Both the position numbers and the translations under genes were made by a program. From Azadirachta indica (taxonomy: Eukaryota; Streptophyta; Magnoliopsida; Sapindales; Meliaceae), in contig CM040445.1 of the NCBI GenBank assembly GCA_022749755.1, positions 7,089,182 to 7,153,181 on the forward strand: 64,000 nt of DNA, in the 5' to 3' direction. Numbering within the stretch: position 1 is the stretch's first letter; each line of letters begins with the position of its first letter. The notes beneath the pieces are model-generated. The model was given only the letters and a program-made list of their open reading frames with translations. It was not told the origin of the DNA and did not search any database. This document shows positions 1 through 11,473 of the stretch, in pieces.

Positions 1-2150
1 AAAACTTAGAATATATTTGTTCTTTCCCTAAAAGTTAGCGGGATGTATTACAATATCCGTTAATAAAATTTTATAATATGTATAAAACATATGAAAAATT
101 AAATTTATCTATATTTTTATAACTTTATAAAAAAATATATTTTTCACATAATTATCAAACACCTATCTGAAACATTTTTCCCAAACAATATTCGACTTTT
201 CCTCCTTAGCTAGTTTTTATGGTTATCATCACAAGCCTCACCTTGGGTTTGCATTAATATCACTTAGATAGAAAGTGATATATGTTATCAAATATTTGAT
301 TTATTGAATTAATTTAGAAAAAAAGATTTGGCTTGAATTTGAAAAAGGATATGATTTTTTTAATGTACACAACATATATATATATAAAATTTTCGGCTGT
401 GTATGAAGAAAATTGTGGTTATGTATCATATATGTTTTCGGTCTGCGATTTAGTTCAGAAATTAAGAAAAAATAAAGGAAAGATGAATCCCATGAGAGAG
501 AGAGAGAAAGGGAAAAAAAGGAAAAGAAAAATTCTTAAAATAAAATTTACTTTTTTCAAAGCAAAGAAATATTAGCATTTTTAGCCAAAAAAAAAAGTCA
601 AAGTTTTATTAATAAAAAAATCAAGTTGCTTTATCTTTTTATTTTTTGTTATTAGTGTAATTAAGTAAAATATAAAAGTATCTTAAAAAGATGAGTTTAA
701 ATATTAATAAATATGGACAAATTGTAATTTAGAAATACGAGTTAACTACCGTACGAGACTCACATATTCTCTAAATTAATTGTTTAATAGTAATTTAGTA
801 AAATCACGTAAAAAAAAACTTTATTTTTCATTAATCCAATTGACAGAGGATGTAAGAAATATTTTAAATTAGAGCTTTCTTGGAATGTCTTCCGTAGCTC
901 TTTCTCTTTGTTTTCCATTGTTTTAGTTGATCTTTCTAATTCATGATGCAACAAATCTTCTATAATAATCTCATTATGATTTAAAATCCGCAAAATTTGG
1001 AACTTCACATCTTTAGATTTTTTTTTACATAAATCTTTACTTTTTCAAATTTAAAAGAAAATAAAACCATCATAATATTAATAAACAAAAAACAATAACA
1101 ATACCATCGCAGATTTAAATTTAAGTGAACATAAACTATTATTAAGTAAAAAAAACCCACTATAAAATAAAAACAAACCATTATAAATTGAAGAAAATAT
1201 CAAAAACATAGGCCCAAGATTTAATTTATTAGAAATACTACTTTAATTAAAAATGCACTTCCCATAACAATTTAGAATAATAAATAGCAAATTTTTTTCG
1301 GTGAAGAGAATAATGATAGCAAAATCAATAAGATGGTATTTTTATTTTATATTACATTCATGCATCAAGAACGAAAAGGATTTATAAGTTCTTCTCAGCT
1401 AGTAAACTGATTGTTTTCAAGAATTTTGAAAATTCCTAGTAAAGTTCTTATTTATTATAAAATAACTGTTTTATACCCTTAGACAGCAACAAGTATTTAG
1501 TAAAAATAATTATTAAACTTTTAAAATTGAGTAAAATCCAATATATTTATGTAAAATACATTAATAAAATAAATACTATCATTATTTTATCTTATACTGA
1601 TAATATATTATTTATTGATATATAATAAATTTATTTATTTTATAATATGTTTTATTTTTATTTATATAGTTAGCTACATATAAATATATTTTATTTAAAT
1701 TATAATATATGATAGTTATTTTTATAAATACATTGTGAATAATATTTATTTATGTTTATTTTATTTAATTTCTAATTCGTAATTAATATTATATTTAAAT
1801 ATTTTAATTCTAATATATTAATATACATTTTATTATCAACATGTTATTTTGTAACTATTTATCATTATTATTATATTTAATTTTAGTTAAATTTTTTTAA
1901 TTAACTAGAAACATGATCATTCTTTTTGGATAAATAAAAATTTTAATGTAAGTATTTTTAAAATTAGTATAACTAACAACTAACAACGTTAAAAAGCCAA
2001 ATTTTAACTGCTTGTGACATTTTTGTCCCATTACTAGAGAGGGAGATACATTCACGTAACGGGAAATGTCCTACCACGACACGTAAAGTGGTCCACCACC
2101 CAGCCATTGACAGAGTTATCTCAAAACCTTGCTCCACTTCGCTATTCATA
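1..2150. other. Intergenic, AT-rich, no gene recognised
   Basis: Very AT-rich sequence. It holds a short purine-rich tract near 490-545 and runs of A/T. Short reading frames at 333-575 (+) and 784-1008 (-) are low in complexity, resemble no family I know, and the second changes length in the other arm (42015-42410), so I do not call them genes. The 1200-1330 stretch is paralogous to 48380-48540, which lies upstream of the intact CYP706 gene. Confidence 0.6.
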
Positions 2151-2584
2151 CTCATATCATAAAATAAAAGGAATGGTGTATGCAAATTGCCTTTGTGATA
2201 AATCAAGAATAAGAAAATTTTGGTGCTACTTGTTGGTAGCAATTTCAATTTCAGTCTGCAATCCATGAATCCTTCATTTATTATTTAAGCTCAGGGCGGT
2301 CTCAATGTGTGTAAGATTTTCCAGCCAAATTAATAAAATACACAATTTTAATAATAATTCAATTCCGCAAGGGACGCTTTCCAGAAAGAAAGAAAAACAA
2401 CTCCCTAACGGACAAGATCCAGTTGCTGATATTTACTAACGATTGAAGAAGATCCATTATTGTATGTGTCTTGATTCTACTGTCGCTACTGTTTCAGTTC
2501 CTTCCACAAACTCCTATTAAATAATTAATCGCCTTACTTCCAGTCTGTACTAACTCGCCCGCCTCTCTTTTATTATCCAACACC

Positions 2585-3296
2585 ATGGCAGTACTGACTT
2601 CGAGTTGCCTTCAAAAGCTTCAAATTTCTTTCTTCAACGCAAGCGATGCAACTATGCCCACCGTTCTCAATTTGTTTGCTGTATTCGCAGTCATTTGGAA
2701 CACATGGATGTTTACGAAATCCAGGAAAGCAGTTTGGCCCTGTTTGATTTACAAGTGTAGTAAAGAAGATGAACGGATTGACCGCAAAGTTTGATAAGAT
2801 GTTTGATGCGAAGAGTCTTACATTCACAAAACTGCCATATCTGTATGCTGTAATGAAAGAGACACTGCGCTTGCACCCAACCCTGCCACTATTAATCCCC
2901 CATAGCCCCAGCGAAACTTGCACAGTAGGAGGCTACATCATTCCAAAGGGTGCTCGAGTTTTCATTAACGTGTGGGCAATACACAGGGATCCTTCAGTTT
3001 GGGAGAATCCTTTGGAATTTAATCCAGAGAGGTTCTTGCATGGTAAGTGGGACTACAGTGGAAGTGACTTCAACGATTTTCCATTTGGGTCCGGCCGAAG
3101 AATGTGTGCTGGCTTAGCAATGGCTGAGAGAATGTTCATGTATTCACTCGCCACACTTCTCCATTCTTTCGGTTGGAAATTGCCCGAGGGTAAGAAAGTG
3201 GATCTTCCAGAGAAGTTCGGAATTGTTTTGAAGCTAAAGACTCTTCTTGTGGGAATCCCAACCCCAAGGCTATCGGATCCAACACTATATGAGTAA
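2585..3296 (+). pseudogene. CYP706-family P450 pseudogene, internally deleted (left-arm copy)
   Basis: This is a P450 relic closely related to the intact gene at 44495-46492. It starts with an ATG and the N-terminal membrane segment as far as the SRKA motif just before the proline-rich hinge. It then jumps straight to the DNA for the A-R-F-D-L-Q region, removing about 200 codons. A second deletion after MFDA removes the end of exon 1, the intron and the I-helix, and joins to the K-helix. The last 161 codons are open and contain KETLRLHP (ExxR), FNPERF and the heme motif PFGSGRRMCAG. The 5' part is out of frame with the 3' part. Without substrate-recognition regions and the oxygen-activating I-helix it cannot be a working monooxygenase. 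The same relic is at 39899-40610 in the other arm. Confidence 0.93.
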
Positions 3297-3960
3297 CCAA
3301 TTAAATTACTTCATAATGTGTATTTTTTATTATGTCGAATGTTTGAGGATTTAACAAGTTGTTGAGTCAGTTCTCTTGAGCTTTGAAATCATGAAATCTA
3401 CTGATATGTAAAAGATACATTAAAAAGATTGATTGCTCTTGCTATTATCTGTTTAATGGGAGAGTTTATCATTGATCTATGATTTTTTCAATAGTGTGTG
3501 CCATACTGTACAGTCGAAGGCCCCTCATTTAGAGCAGGTTTGGGAGGGCTAGGCCAAATTTAGAAAAACAGCATAAGTTTTTACTCTATCCGTTTATACG
3601 ATAAAATTTATTTATTTTTTCCTTGATATTATTATAAAATTATAATATCACAACCAAACCCAAAACGTTATTAGGTATAAAAAACTTTCTAAATGAACTT
3701 AAACAACACCTTAATTTCTTTTTTATTTTTAATGAAAAAAATCACGTTCTAGATAAATACATATAATTATGTTGCGTCTTTTACTGCATTGCAGGAATTA
3801 TTAGGCGGCATGGCGTACCCAACCCATGTGCAAAAATTGAAAAGCCGCAGTTTGTCTTCACTCTACTATTGCTTTCTCAGTCCCCACTGACCACAAACTC
3901 CCATTATACAATTTTCCTTCGATAAATCTCCAACACCCGTTCTTATATTGTTCAATCAAC
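3297..3960. other. 3' flank and intergenic spacer between two CYP706 relics
   Basis: Bases 3300-3560 match, with many differences, the 3' flank of the intact CYP706 (44250-44490 on the opposite strand) and in part that of the fragment at 57470. This shows that the duplication units included downstream DNA. No coding sequence is seen. Bases 3760-3960 resemble the short upstream leader of the next relic. Confidence 0.6.
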
Positions 3961-3963
3961 ACT

Positions 3964-5213
3964 ATGGCACTTACCTCAAATTCCCTTCAAAATCTTCAAG
4001 CATCTTTTCTTCAACGAAAACGATAGCATCATCACTCGTATCTGTCCAATTTTATCTGCTATTTTTGCAATATTTTGGTACACATGGATGTTCACCAAAT
4101 TAAAAAGAAAAAAACAAGTCCACCTATCCCCCATGGCCTCCCGATCGTCGGAAACTTTCCATTTCTCGACTCGGAGAGGGACTCTTACTTCATCACCCTT
4201 GCCTGCATTTTATAGATGACAAATGGGTTGTACTAGGTCAGTTTGGCCCATAAAAAATAAGTTTATGCAGAGTTTTAGGCCGAACTAGCACAACATACAC
4301 AATAAAATAAATAAGTATAATCCAGCTTACAATACAGTTGCTGTGAATACTGTACTGACCCAGTCTATTAGAAAGCAACTCATACACAGTGTTATGAATA
4401 CTAATACTATACATAAAGAATAGTATACTGTATACAATAAATAGTAACTATTTTTTAATTGTTTATGTGTTAAACAGTAAACTATGCGCCTTTTTCTCAG
4501 CCCAACCCGTAAACAATATCATATCGTATAGATACTGTTTACAAGCTGGGCCGTGTCGTACTCAAACTAACCCGCTTGTTTCTGCCCGTGAATTCTCAAA
4601 GACCATGATACCATTCTCGCTAACTGTGACGTCCCGCTGTGGCTGCTGTGGTAGCATACGACGGCCGTGATATCGCGTGGAACCCCTGCGGGTCCGAGTG
4701 GAGAATGTTGAGAAAGACATCTGCTAAAAATGCTCAGCAACAGTCATTAGACTCCGTTTACGAACTCCGTCACCGTGAGCTCCACTAAAAAATTGGGTTA
4801 TATATACAGTCAAGCGGGGTCATCCGTAAGTATTGGAGAGCAAATGTTTCTGATGATAAAAAGCGTGATCGCTAACATGTTATAGGGTGGCATGGTGCGA
4901 GGCCATGGAAGAGACAATTTAGTACGGAGTTCAGACAAGTGGTGTCGGAGATGACTGAGGTTTGGTCGGTGTGCCAGTATATCGGAATTTTTTTTTCCTT
5001 CTTTGGCCGGGTTTGATTTGCAAGGTTTAGTGAAGAAGTCAAATAAGTTGACTAAAATGTTGGGGATAAGATCTTCAATGTTGTGATTGATTGGTGGCTG
5101 AAGGCCGATAATGGAAAGAGTACAAAGACTTTTTGCAGTTTTTGTTACAAGCGAAGAATGAAGCTAATTCCAACATCCCTTTAACCATGACTCGTATCAA
5201 AGCCTTGCTTGCG
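3964..5213 (+). pseudogene. CYP706-family P450 pseudogene, exon 1 only, with insertion (left-arm copy)
   Basis: This is a heavily decayed copy of CYP706 exon 1. From the ATG it shows the N-terminal leader, a WYTWMFTK membrane-anchor end, a P-H-G-L-P-I-V-G hinge remnant and P-F-L-D. It is then interrupted by about 360 bases of unrelated DNA (about 4214-4575). Similarity resumes at SARE and continues through W-N-P-C-G-S-E-W-R-M-L-R-K, the YELRHREL region, FRQVVSEMTE, AGFDLQGLVKK and the end of exon 1 near 5213, where the expected donor site is changed. There are many frameshifts and stops. No exon 2 follows. The 3' flank is unrelated AT-rich DNA. A mirror copy lies at 37984-39231. Confidence 0.9.
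4214..4575. mobile_element. Possible non-autonomous element inserted in a CYP706 relic
   Basis: About 360 bases interrupt the P450 similarity and replace roughly 80-100 bases of coding sequence. The two ends are imperfect inverted copies of each other: a run near 4218-4250 resembles the reverse complement of 4548-4580, sharing an ACAA..GGGTT start and a GGCCC block. That suggests a MITE-like element. I see no clear target-site duplication, and the family is not recognised. A copy is in the other arm at about 38625-38985. Confidence 0.4.
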
Positions 5214-7485
5214 GTTTGTTGTTCATTTCTATTAGATTCTAATACCATGATTATGCATAAATTAGTTATAGTAACATAACATTTATACTATTAAAGTAAT
5301 ATATTAAATTAAAACAGTAATAAAATAATTTATGACATTCTTAAAGTAATTTACTAAATTGTAATATTTATTGAAGTAAAAATAATTTATGGGTCTTTAT
5401 ATTATGATAAATAAAAATAATTATATTATAAATTTATTTATAATAAACAAGTTCTTAATGAAAGATAGTCAATTTATCAAATATAAGAATATAAGTATTA
5501 TATTGTTATGGTGTTTAACAAAATACGATATTTTTTAAACGTATAAGGATCCTAATGTTAATAATCTATATACATATATACATCACATCAATAAACCTAA
5601 CTCTTCTGTTTTCGATTTTCTGCTACTGCTTGCTCTCATCCAAACCCCATATTAATATTCTTTTCAATAATAAGTCTTTTTCTATTATTAATATTTATTC
5701 AAGATAAAAATTTAAAGTATTTATTTATTTATTTAATTAACGAATTAAAGATATTAAAAATATACTATTCTTATAAATAAGAATACAATCAGACTAATAA
5801 TTTTTTGTATAAAATAATTTAGCAATAAAAATAAATTTAATATTTGACTAACAAATAATTAACCAAATGTAGTTATTGGCGACAACATGTTTATCATCGC
5901 CAATCATATCGTACATAGCTACTATAGTATATCAATTTTATTGAAATTAAACTATAACATGTATATTTAGAAAATGATTAAAAATTGTTTTCTTTTTCTT
6001 ATAAGTACTAATTCGACCAAGATATAAAACCAAAAGATTTAAAATACTAATTATAATTATATTATTCATTAGATTTTTTTAAAGATGATTCGAATGATTA
6101 ATGAGTTACTTCAATTTTGAACCTAACTCTAGTTTTAAAGAATTTTTAACTTTCAATTTCTTTCATTTAATATTTCATGCTAATTTAAATTGATCAATAG
6201 TCAATAATATTTTTCTTTTAAGACATTTGCAATAACCAATAATGGACCATTGTATACCAACTCATATTTATGTTATCAATGTATACCTCCAATGTTTTCA
6301 AACATGCATGCCCTAGAAAAGTAAATAAAATATTGGAGAAAATCAAAGGAATAATGATATCTATGTAAATAAAGAAAAATGATTAAAAATAGTTGATGGT
6401 TAATTTTCTATATTCTACTTTACTCATATGGACAATAGAAAATGTTGATACGTATAGCAATAGATTGTTGGCCTATCAAAATTATCCTATATAACGCTTT
6501 TAACTTCCACCCACACCCCCCACCCCCCGCTTCTCTTTAGAAGTAAAAAAAAAAAAAAAAGAAGCTAATTCATTATTAAGCATTTTTTTTTAAATATTTA
6601 TTATGTTAAGTTTTGATGCATTGACAAATTATTTGTTTTATTATTAAAATTGGCTATCATATTTTAAAAATTTGTTCTAATATTATCTTAGTCACTTAAG
6701 TAGTGACTCCCCCTCAAACAATTCAAGTTAGGATCTGTGGCGACTTATAAAAGGAGGCAAAATTTTGGTATTGGTTGTTCCTTTTGTTGGTTTCTATTAG
6801 TTGGCAATAATAATGTTGGCCTATTTTGATTTATTTTTCAAGAATAATTTTTATTTTGGTTAAAAGACTAGCCACGTCATCTTAATCTTGTTCAACTTGT
6901 CTTTTTAGTTAAAAAATAAAATAAAATCTAAGAATTATAGATTTTTAATTTAAAATATAACTATATCTTCAATTTTTTAAAAGATAAAGTCATTTTGCTG
7001 TTGTCTTCATTTTTCTTAATAAATGTAGGTTTGCCTTTAATTAAATAAACGACATGAAAATTCTCACGCCCCATTTTTTTAACTCGTGTTGTGCTATCCT
7101 TTACCTTTCACTCTTTCCGTCATTTCTTTTTTTGGTTAAAGGGAAAGTGACAATTTATCTCTCTTTCTCTCTTTTTAAACAAAGTCTTTCCCTCTTTCAA
7201 TGCACAACGAACTATTATATATGTATTTAATAATATATCTAATTATATAATATATTAGGGATTTTATTAATGATATACATATAAAAATAAAAAGTTATAA
7301 CCCTAAACTCTCTTCTGAGTCCCACCCCCCATTCTATTTTTTTTTTTCTTTTTCTCTCATAACTGTCCCCCTCATAGCCTCTCTCTCTCCCTCCCACTCC
7401 CTTTTTGTTCTTCTCTCGGCACTCATTTTACTGCTCTTATTTATAAGTGAAGTTAACAGGTATCATATGTTTGATTACTTAAATT

Positions 7486-7580
7486 TGATATTATTTATTT
7501 AATTATTTATTTATTTATTATTATTTTTGTTTTTGATATTATTTATTTAATTATTTATTTATTTATTATTATTTTTGTTT
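7486..7580. repeat. 47-base tandem duplication
   Basis: Two back-to-back, nearly exact copies of an AT-rich unit that begins TTTGATATTATTTATTTAAT and ends near TTATTTTTG. The same pair occurs in reverse in the right arm at about 35595-35690, so the duplication is older than, or shared by, the two arms. Confidence 0.8.
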
Positions 7581-8591
7581 ATTTATTATTCTAGGTAGGT
7601 TTTAATATTGTTTAATTAATTAATTATTATAGTGGGATCGGTAAGTAATTCAATTTTAATGATATGTTAAATAAGGTTATGACCAAATAGTTGTATTTTA
7701 AGCAAATATTAAGAATGCACTTTGTCACTAATTAAATGATGTAATCATATATGTAGGGCCCTTTAACTCAATTATTGCTTTATTAAGTTTAATGAAGCAA
7801 AAGATTATGATGATGTTACAAATTATTTAATGCATTATTTAGTATTTAATTTATTCAAATATGATCTAATTTTGTACTTCAGTTTTGTTGAAGTTGAAAG
7901 GAAAAAGAATTTCTGTAATTCTATATTTAAAAAATTTTTGCAATTCCTTTTTTAATGTTAAAATTATTTTAATATTAGAAAATGAATTGGAGGAAAATAT
8001 GTTTAAGAGAGAGAAAGTAAATTTTAAGAGAAAAAATTAAGATTCAACCCTAAATCTATGAGTTTCTCCTAATTGAATTTTGATCAGGTGGACTTCACCT
8101 CAAAACTAGTTAGATCATTATCAATTTTCGTTCAGTCGGTTTAATTATTTACAACATTTCTAGAAAAGAGATAAAACTTCGTATTTATGCATGGTGTATC
8201 TATTAATATTATAAAATATTTTAAATCTTAATGATATTGTAGTGCATTTTATAATTTTAACTTCTTCACAGGTACACATATCCACATATTTTGTCAGTGA
8301 TTTTTAATAAATAGATAATAGGATATTTTAATTGGTTTAATTTTTGATTTTCATATAATTCCATATCATTTGAGTCTACTAAATTTTTGTTTTGAATTTT
8401 CTATTTTCTTCTTAAGAAAGGAGTATTTGATTCAGATATTATATAAGAACAAATATGCTACCTAAGTTTGAGTTTGTTTTGCTACTTTGCTATTTTTCGG
8501 TCTTTATATGGCTGGTAATTATTGTGATCATGATCCATTATTCAAGAGATAATAATAATTTACATATTATATATTACTTTGATTATTTTTA

Positions 8592-8646
8592 AAAAATATT
8601 AACAATTTTTTTTTTTATCACCAAAAAATTGTTAATATTTTTTAAA
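8592..8646. repeat. Perfect AT-rich hairpin
   Basis: AAAAAATATTAACAATTTTT is followed after about 14 bases by its reverse complement. It could be a short foldback element or a chance AT-rich stem. No small-RNA family is recognised. The mirror copy is near 34527-34580. Confidence 0.6.
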
Positions 8647-10241
8647 TTTTATTTAATAATATTTACATTTTATTGGCTCATTTTAGCTAATATTTTATAG
8701 TGTGAGAAAAAAATATTACCTTAAGAAGAAACTTATGACTTGTTCGTGTTCGGCTATTTTTGGATTTCTTCCTTTTATAAGTTAGTGCAAGTATATTCTT
8801 ATTCTTATAACTTTTACTTTTTTTAAGTTACATTTTTGCGGTGATTAAAAAAATAAAATGAAAAGTTGTGCTTTTCATTATTACCAAATTCACTCATTGT
8901 TGACCTCTTACTTTTATTATTTTTTACTTGCTTTCTGCTTTCACTTCTTATATATGTATATCATTAATTTTACACAACTTTTTATATTAAATTTTTAATA
9001 ATTAAATTTATATATTTTTAAGTATTAAAATTAATTTAATATATATAATCAATCATCATTAATATATTTTAATTAATGCATATATAGATATAATCTTAGC
9101 TATTCAACAAAAAATAATACAATAACATGTAAATGATGAACTAATTAATATGGTGATAAAATTTTTTATACATACATATACTAAACTTTGCTACAAAATT
9201 AATATTTAATTCAAATTACTTATAAAATATCACTTGAATTCCAGCAAATTTAGGTTCTAATTTTAATTAGATAAAAAAAAGGGATAGTATATTTTTATTT
9301 TAAACTTAAATTATTGCGAACAAATTATTAATATTTACAAAGCACTAATACAATATTTTTTATATATATCCCGAGTTACACATTTATAACCTTGGATGTG
9401 TGTATCTACTCTCGTACAAGAAACTCTTGATATTACTTTAATTAATATTAAGATAAAGTTTAATATATTTATACATATTAATTAAACTCATATTAATGTT
9501 TATATATCTTATACAAGTCAATATTAACATTTAACTTTATATCATCTTTTGCATATATTTTATTATTAAATCAATCCTTTATAATATTATTAAAGAGCAT
9601 TTTTACTATTAATTAACAATCTATAAAGGAGCCAATAGCAAATACAAAAATGTTATCACAAAGCATAATGTTTTTAGCTAATCAAAATGTTGGGTAAGAT
9701 TAAAGTTTGCCTGAAGGTTTTTATTTATATGATTAAATCAAATTCAAATCAATGCTAATATCTTAAACTTATTTTATGGGATAGAAGGAGTCTTTTCTAA
9801 AATCAAAGATATGTGATAACAATATTTTTGTTCCTAAACATTAAGTAAATAACAAACGGTTTCACCATTTTCTTAATTTTAACATTTCACTCCCCGAAGC
9901 AAAAGATTGTAGGAAAATTATTGTTAATGGGGACTAAATTGTAAATATTAATAAAATAATATTTTTTTGTTATTCTATTAAAATTTAGGAACCAAAATTT
10001 TTTTATTCTATTAAGATATATAATTAATTAAAATTTTTAAATAGGTATATAAAACTTTTAAGACTGTAATTTAAACACAAGGTGGGTGCTCTAAGGTTCA
10101 ACCTTAAAACATTCTCAACTTTGACAACTCTTAAGACTTACATTGACAACACAAGAAGCCCTTTTTTGAGTTGCTTCTAATTTGGTCAAATTAGTGCACA
10201 TTTTGATTATTAATTAATAATATATAGAAGAAAAAATCAAG

Positions 10242-10266
10242 TTTATATATATATATATATATATAT
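10242..10266. repeat. TA microsatellite
   Basis: A (TA)n run whose length differs slightly from its mirror in the right arm (about 32893-32920). Confidence 0.85.
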
Positions 10267-10508
10267 GTCTAAACAATATTTGGTTCAAGAATTAGTCAAG
10301 TCAAAAAATATTGGGGGTTGGGGGTTATGATTGCTCGATAGGTTTGGAATGAATTACAAATACAATTTTTAATATAAAATATCTTTTATTTATAAAGAGT
10401 AAAAAAATAATTGTTAGTTTAAGTTAAAGGGTAATAATTTTTAAATATAATTATTATGTAAAAATATTTTAATTATTTTACATTGTCAGTCTCTTTCTGT
10501 CAATTGTG

Positions 10509-11240
10509 ATGAAAAGAAGAAATCAGAAACGTAAAATGAACAATGGTAGTGTCAGTACAATTCGAAGAGTTGTAAGGATCTCAACCACCAATTACAACGT
10601 TCCTCCAACGACGAAGATGGAAAGTTCTCTAATGGCCAAAAGCTGAAACACTATGTGAATGAAACATACATCGAACTCACTCCCAGTAAGAATAGCAACA
10701 CTGCTGCCCTCGCTAGTAACAAGAAAAGAATCACAACAAATGTTTTAATAAGTTAACGGCCAGTTAAAAAGTTTCATGGCGTATGGCAATGGCCTTAGGG
10801 TAGATGGGTTACCGGGATTAGATATAGAGGGATACAATTATGACTCGAAACTTATGATACAGCTGAAGAAGCCGCAAGAGTTTATGACAGTGCAACAAGA
10901 CCTCCTCTTAAAGAAATCGAGGAAGAAATAGCAAGACCAAGGAATCCAAATAAATCAATAAGATGTGGTGATGAGTCTAACTATTTTTCAACTTTAACTT
11001 CTATTCTCAATTTTCGGACTCATTCCAGCAAAGAAGCAGAAAAAAAAAAAGACATTAATGAAACTTGCTGGTTAATCAACAATAATAGTTCAAGAGTTTC
11101 AAAGAGAAACAACAAATTTATCATTTGATGTTTTGAACGATTGTTTGTCTTTGGACATTCCATTTCTCGAAGAGTATTTTGGTAACGTTTTGACTCCAAA
11201 CTTGTCATTTTTAGATGGCGACACCAATTTTCTAAAATAA
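10509..11240 (+). pseudogene. AP2/ERF transcription factor relic, CRF-like (left-arm copy)
   Basis: Reading along the plus strand gives the marks of a cytokinin response factor type ERF: an early R-R-V-V-R-I-S stretch, an acidic S-S-N-D-E-D-G patch, a K-H-Y-V-N-E block (CRF-domain like), then the AP2 domain from K-K-F-H-G-V to L-E-T-Y-D-T-A-E-E-A-A-R-V-Y-D. A C-terminal piece follows, with L-D-I-P-F-L-E-E-Y-F, ending at TAA. The frame is broken by an indel near 10598, a TAG near 10799 and a TGA near 10843 (both inside the AP2 domain), and another shift near 11110. The AP2 WLG motif is degraded. CRFs are single-exon nuclear factors; this copy is a pseudogene. The same lesions are in the copy at 31921-32656. 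Confidence 0.85.
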
Positions 11241-11373
11241 TATTTAATGGAGTATGGAGAGTTGTTAATTAATAATACTATAAGTGATATTTGAATTAGA
11301 AATTTGTTTCATTGTAATTAATCCTCCATGGTCATGAATTATCGGCCTATACTTTGCTACATTTCGTACTTCT

Positions 11374-11473
11374 NNNNNNNNNNNNNNNNNNNNNNNNNNN
11401 NNNNNNNNNNNNNNNNNNNNNNNNNNNNNNNNNNNNNNNNNNNNNNNNNNNNNNNNNNNNNNNNNNNNNNNNN
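11374..11473. other. Assembly gap, 100 N
   Basis: There are exactly 100 unknown bases, the usual placeholder for a scaffold gap of unknown size. The left flank is the inner end of the inverted-repeat arm. The right flank is the RNase H region of a copia element on the minus strand, so the 3' end and 3' LTR of that element should lie in the gap or be missing. Confidence 0.99.

Larger units (their letters stand above)
5214..10500. other. Long AT-rich intergenic stretch, no gene recognised
   Basis: About 5.3 kb without a credible coding region on either strand. It contains a C-rich tract at about 6508-6530, a pyrimidine-rich stretch at 7310-7430, a 47-base tandem duplication near 7486-7580, a perfect short hairpin at 8592-8646 and a TA microsatellite near 10242-10266. 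The whole stretch is repeated in reverse at about 32660-37980. Confidence 0.6.
1..11373. repeat. Left arm of 11.4 kb inverted duplication
   Basis: The arm is the reverse complement of 31788-43200. Position 1 pairs with 43200 and position 11373 pairs with 31788. The match covers two CYP706 relics, a CRF-like relic and all intergenic DNA between them. The arms are not identical: there are scattered SNPs (near 2290 and 2463), homopolymer differences (11 A at about 11040 against 15 T at about 32110), a 1-base indel near 2160 and a 27-base insertion only in the right arm (36107-36133). The left arm starts at the window edge, so it may extend further left. Its inner end is cut by the N gap, whereas the right arm reads on into other sequence. 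Confidence 0.97.

Noticed and set aside
333..575. 80-residue reading frame, mirrored at 42621-42863
   Set aside because: Low-complexity, lysine-rich, driven by a purine tract; no family likeness and no gene signals.
784..1008. 74-residue frame on the minus strand; its mirror (42015-42410) opens to 131 residues
   Set aside because: The extension comes only from the lack of stops in T-rich DNA, and the frame is not stable between the two arms.
1973..2266. 97-residue minus-strand frame upstream of a P450 relic
   Set aside because: It is shortened to 60 residues in the other arm by a one-base indel and lies in the duplicated upstream block of CYP706; likely chance.
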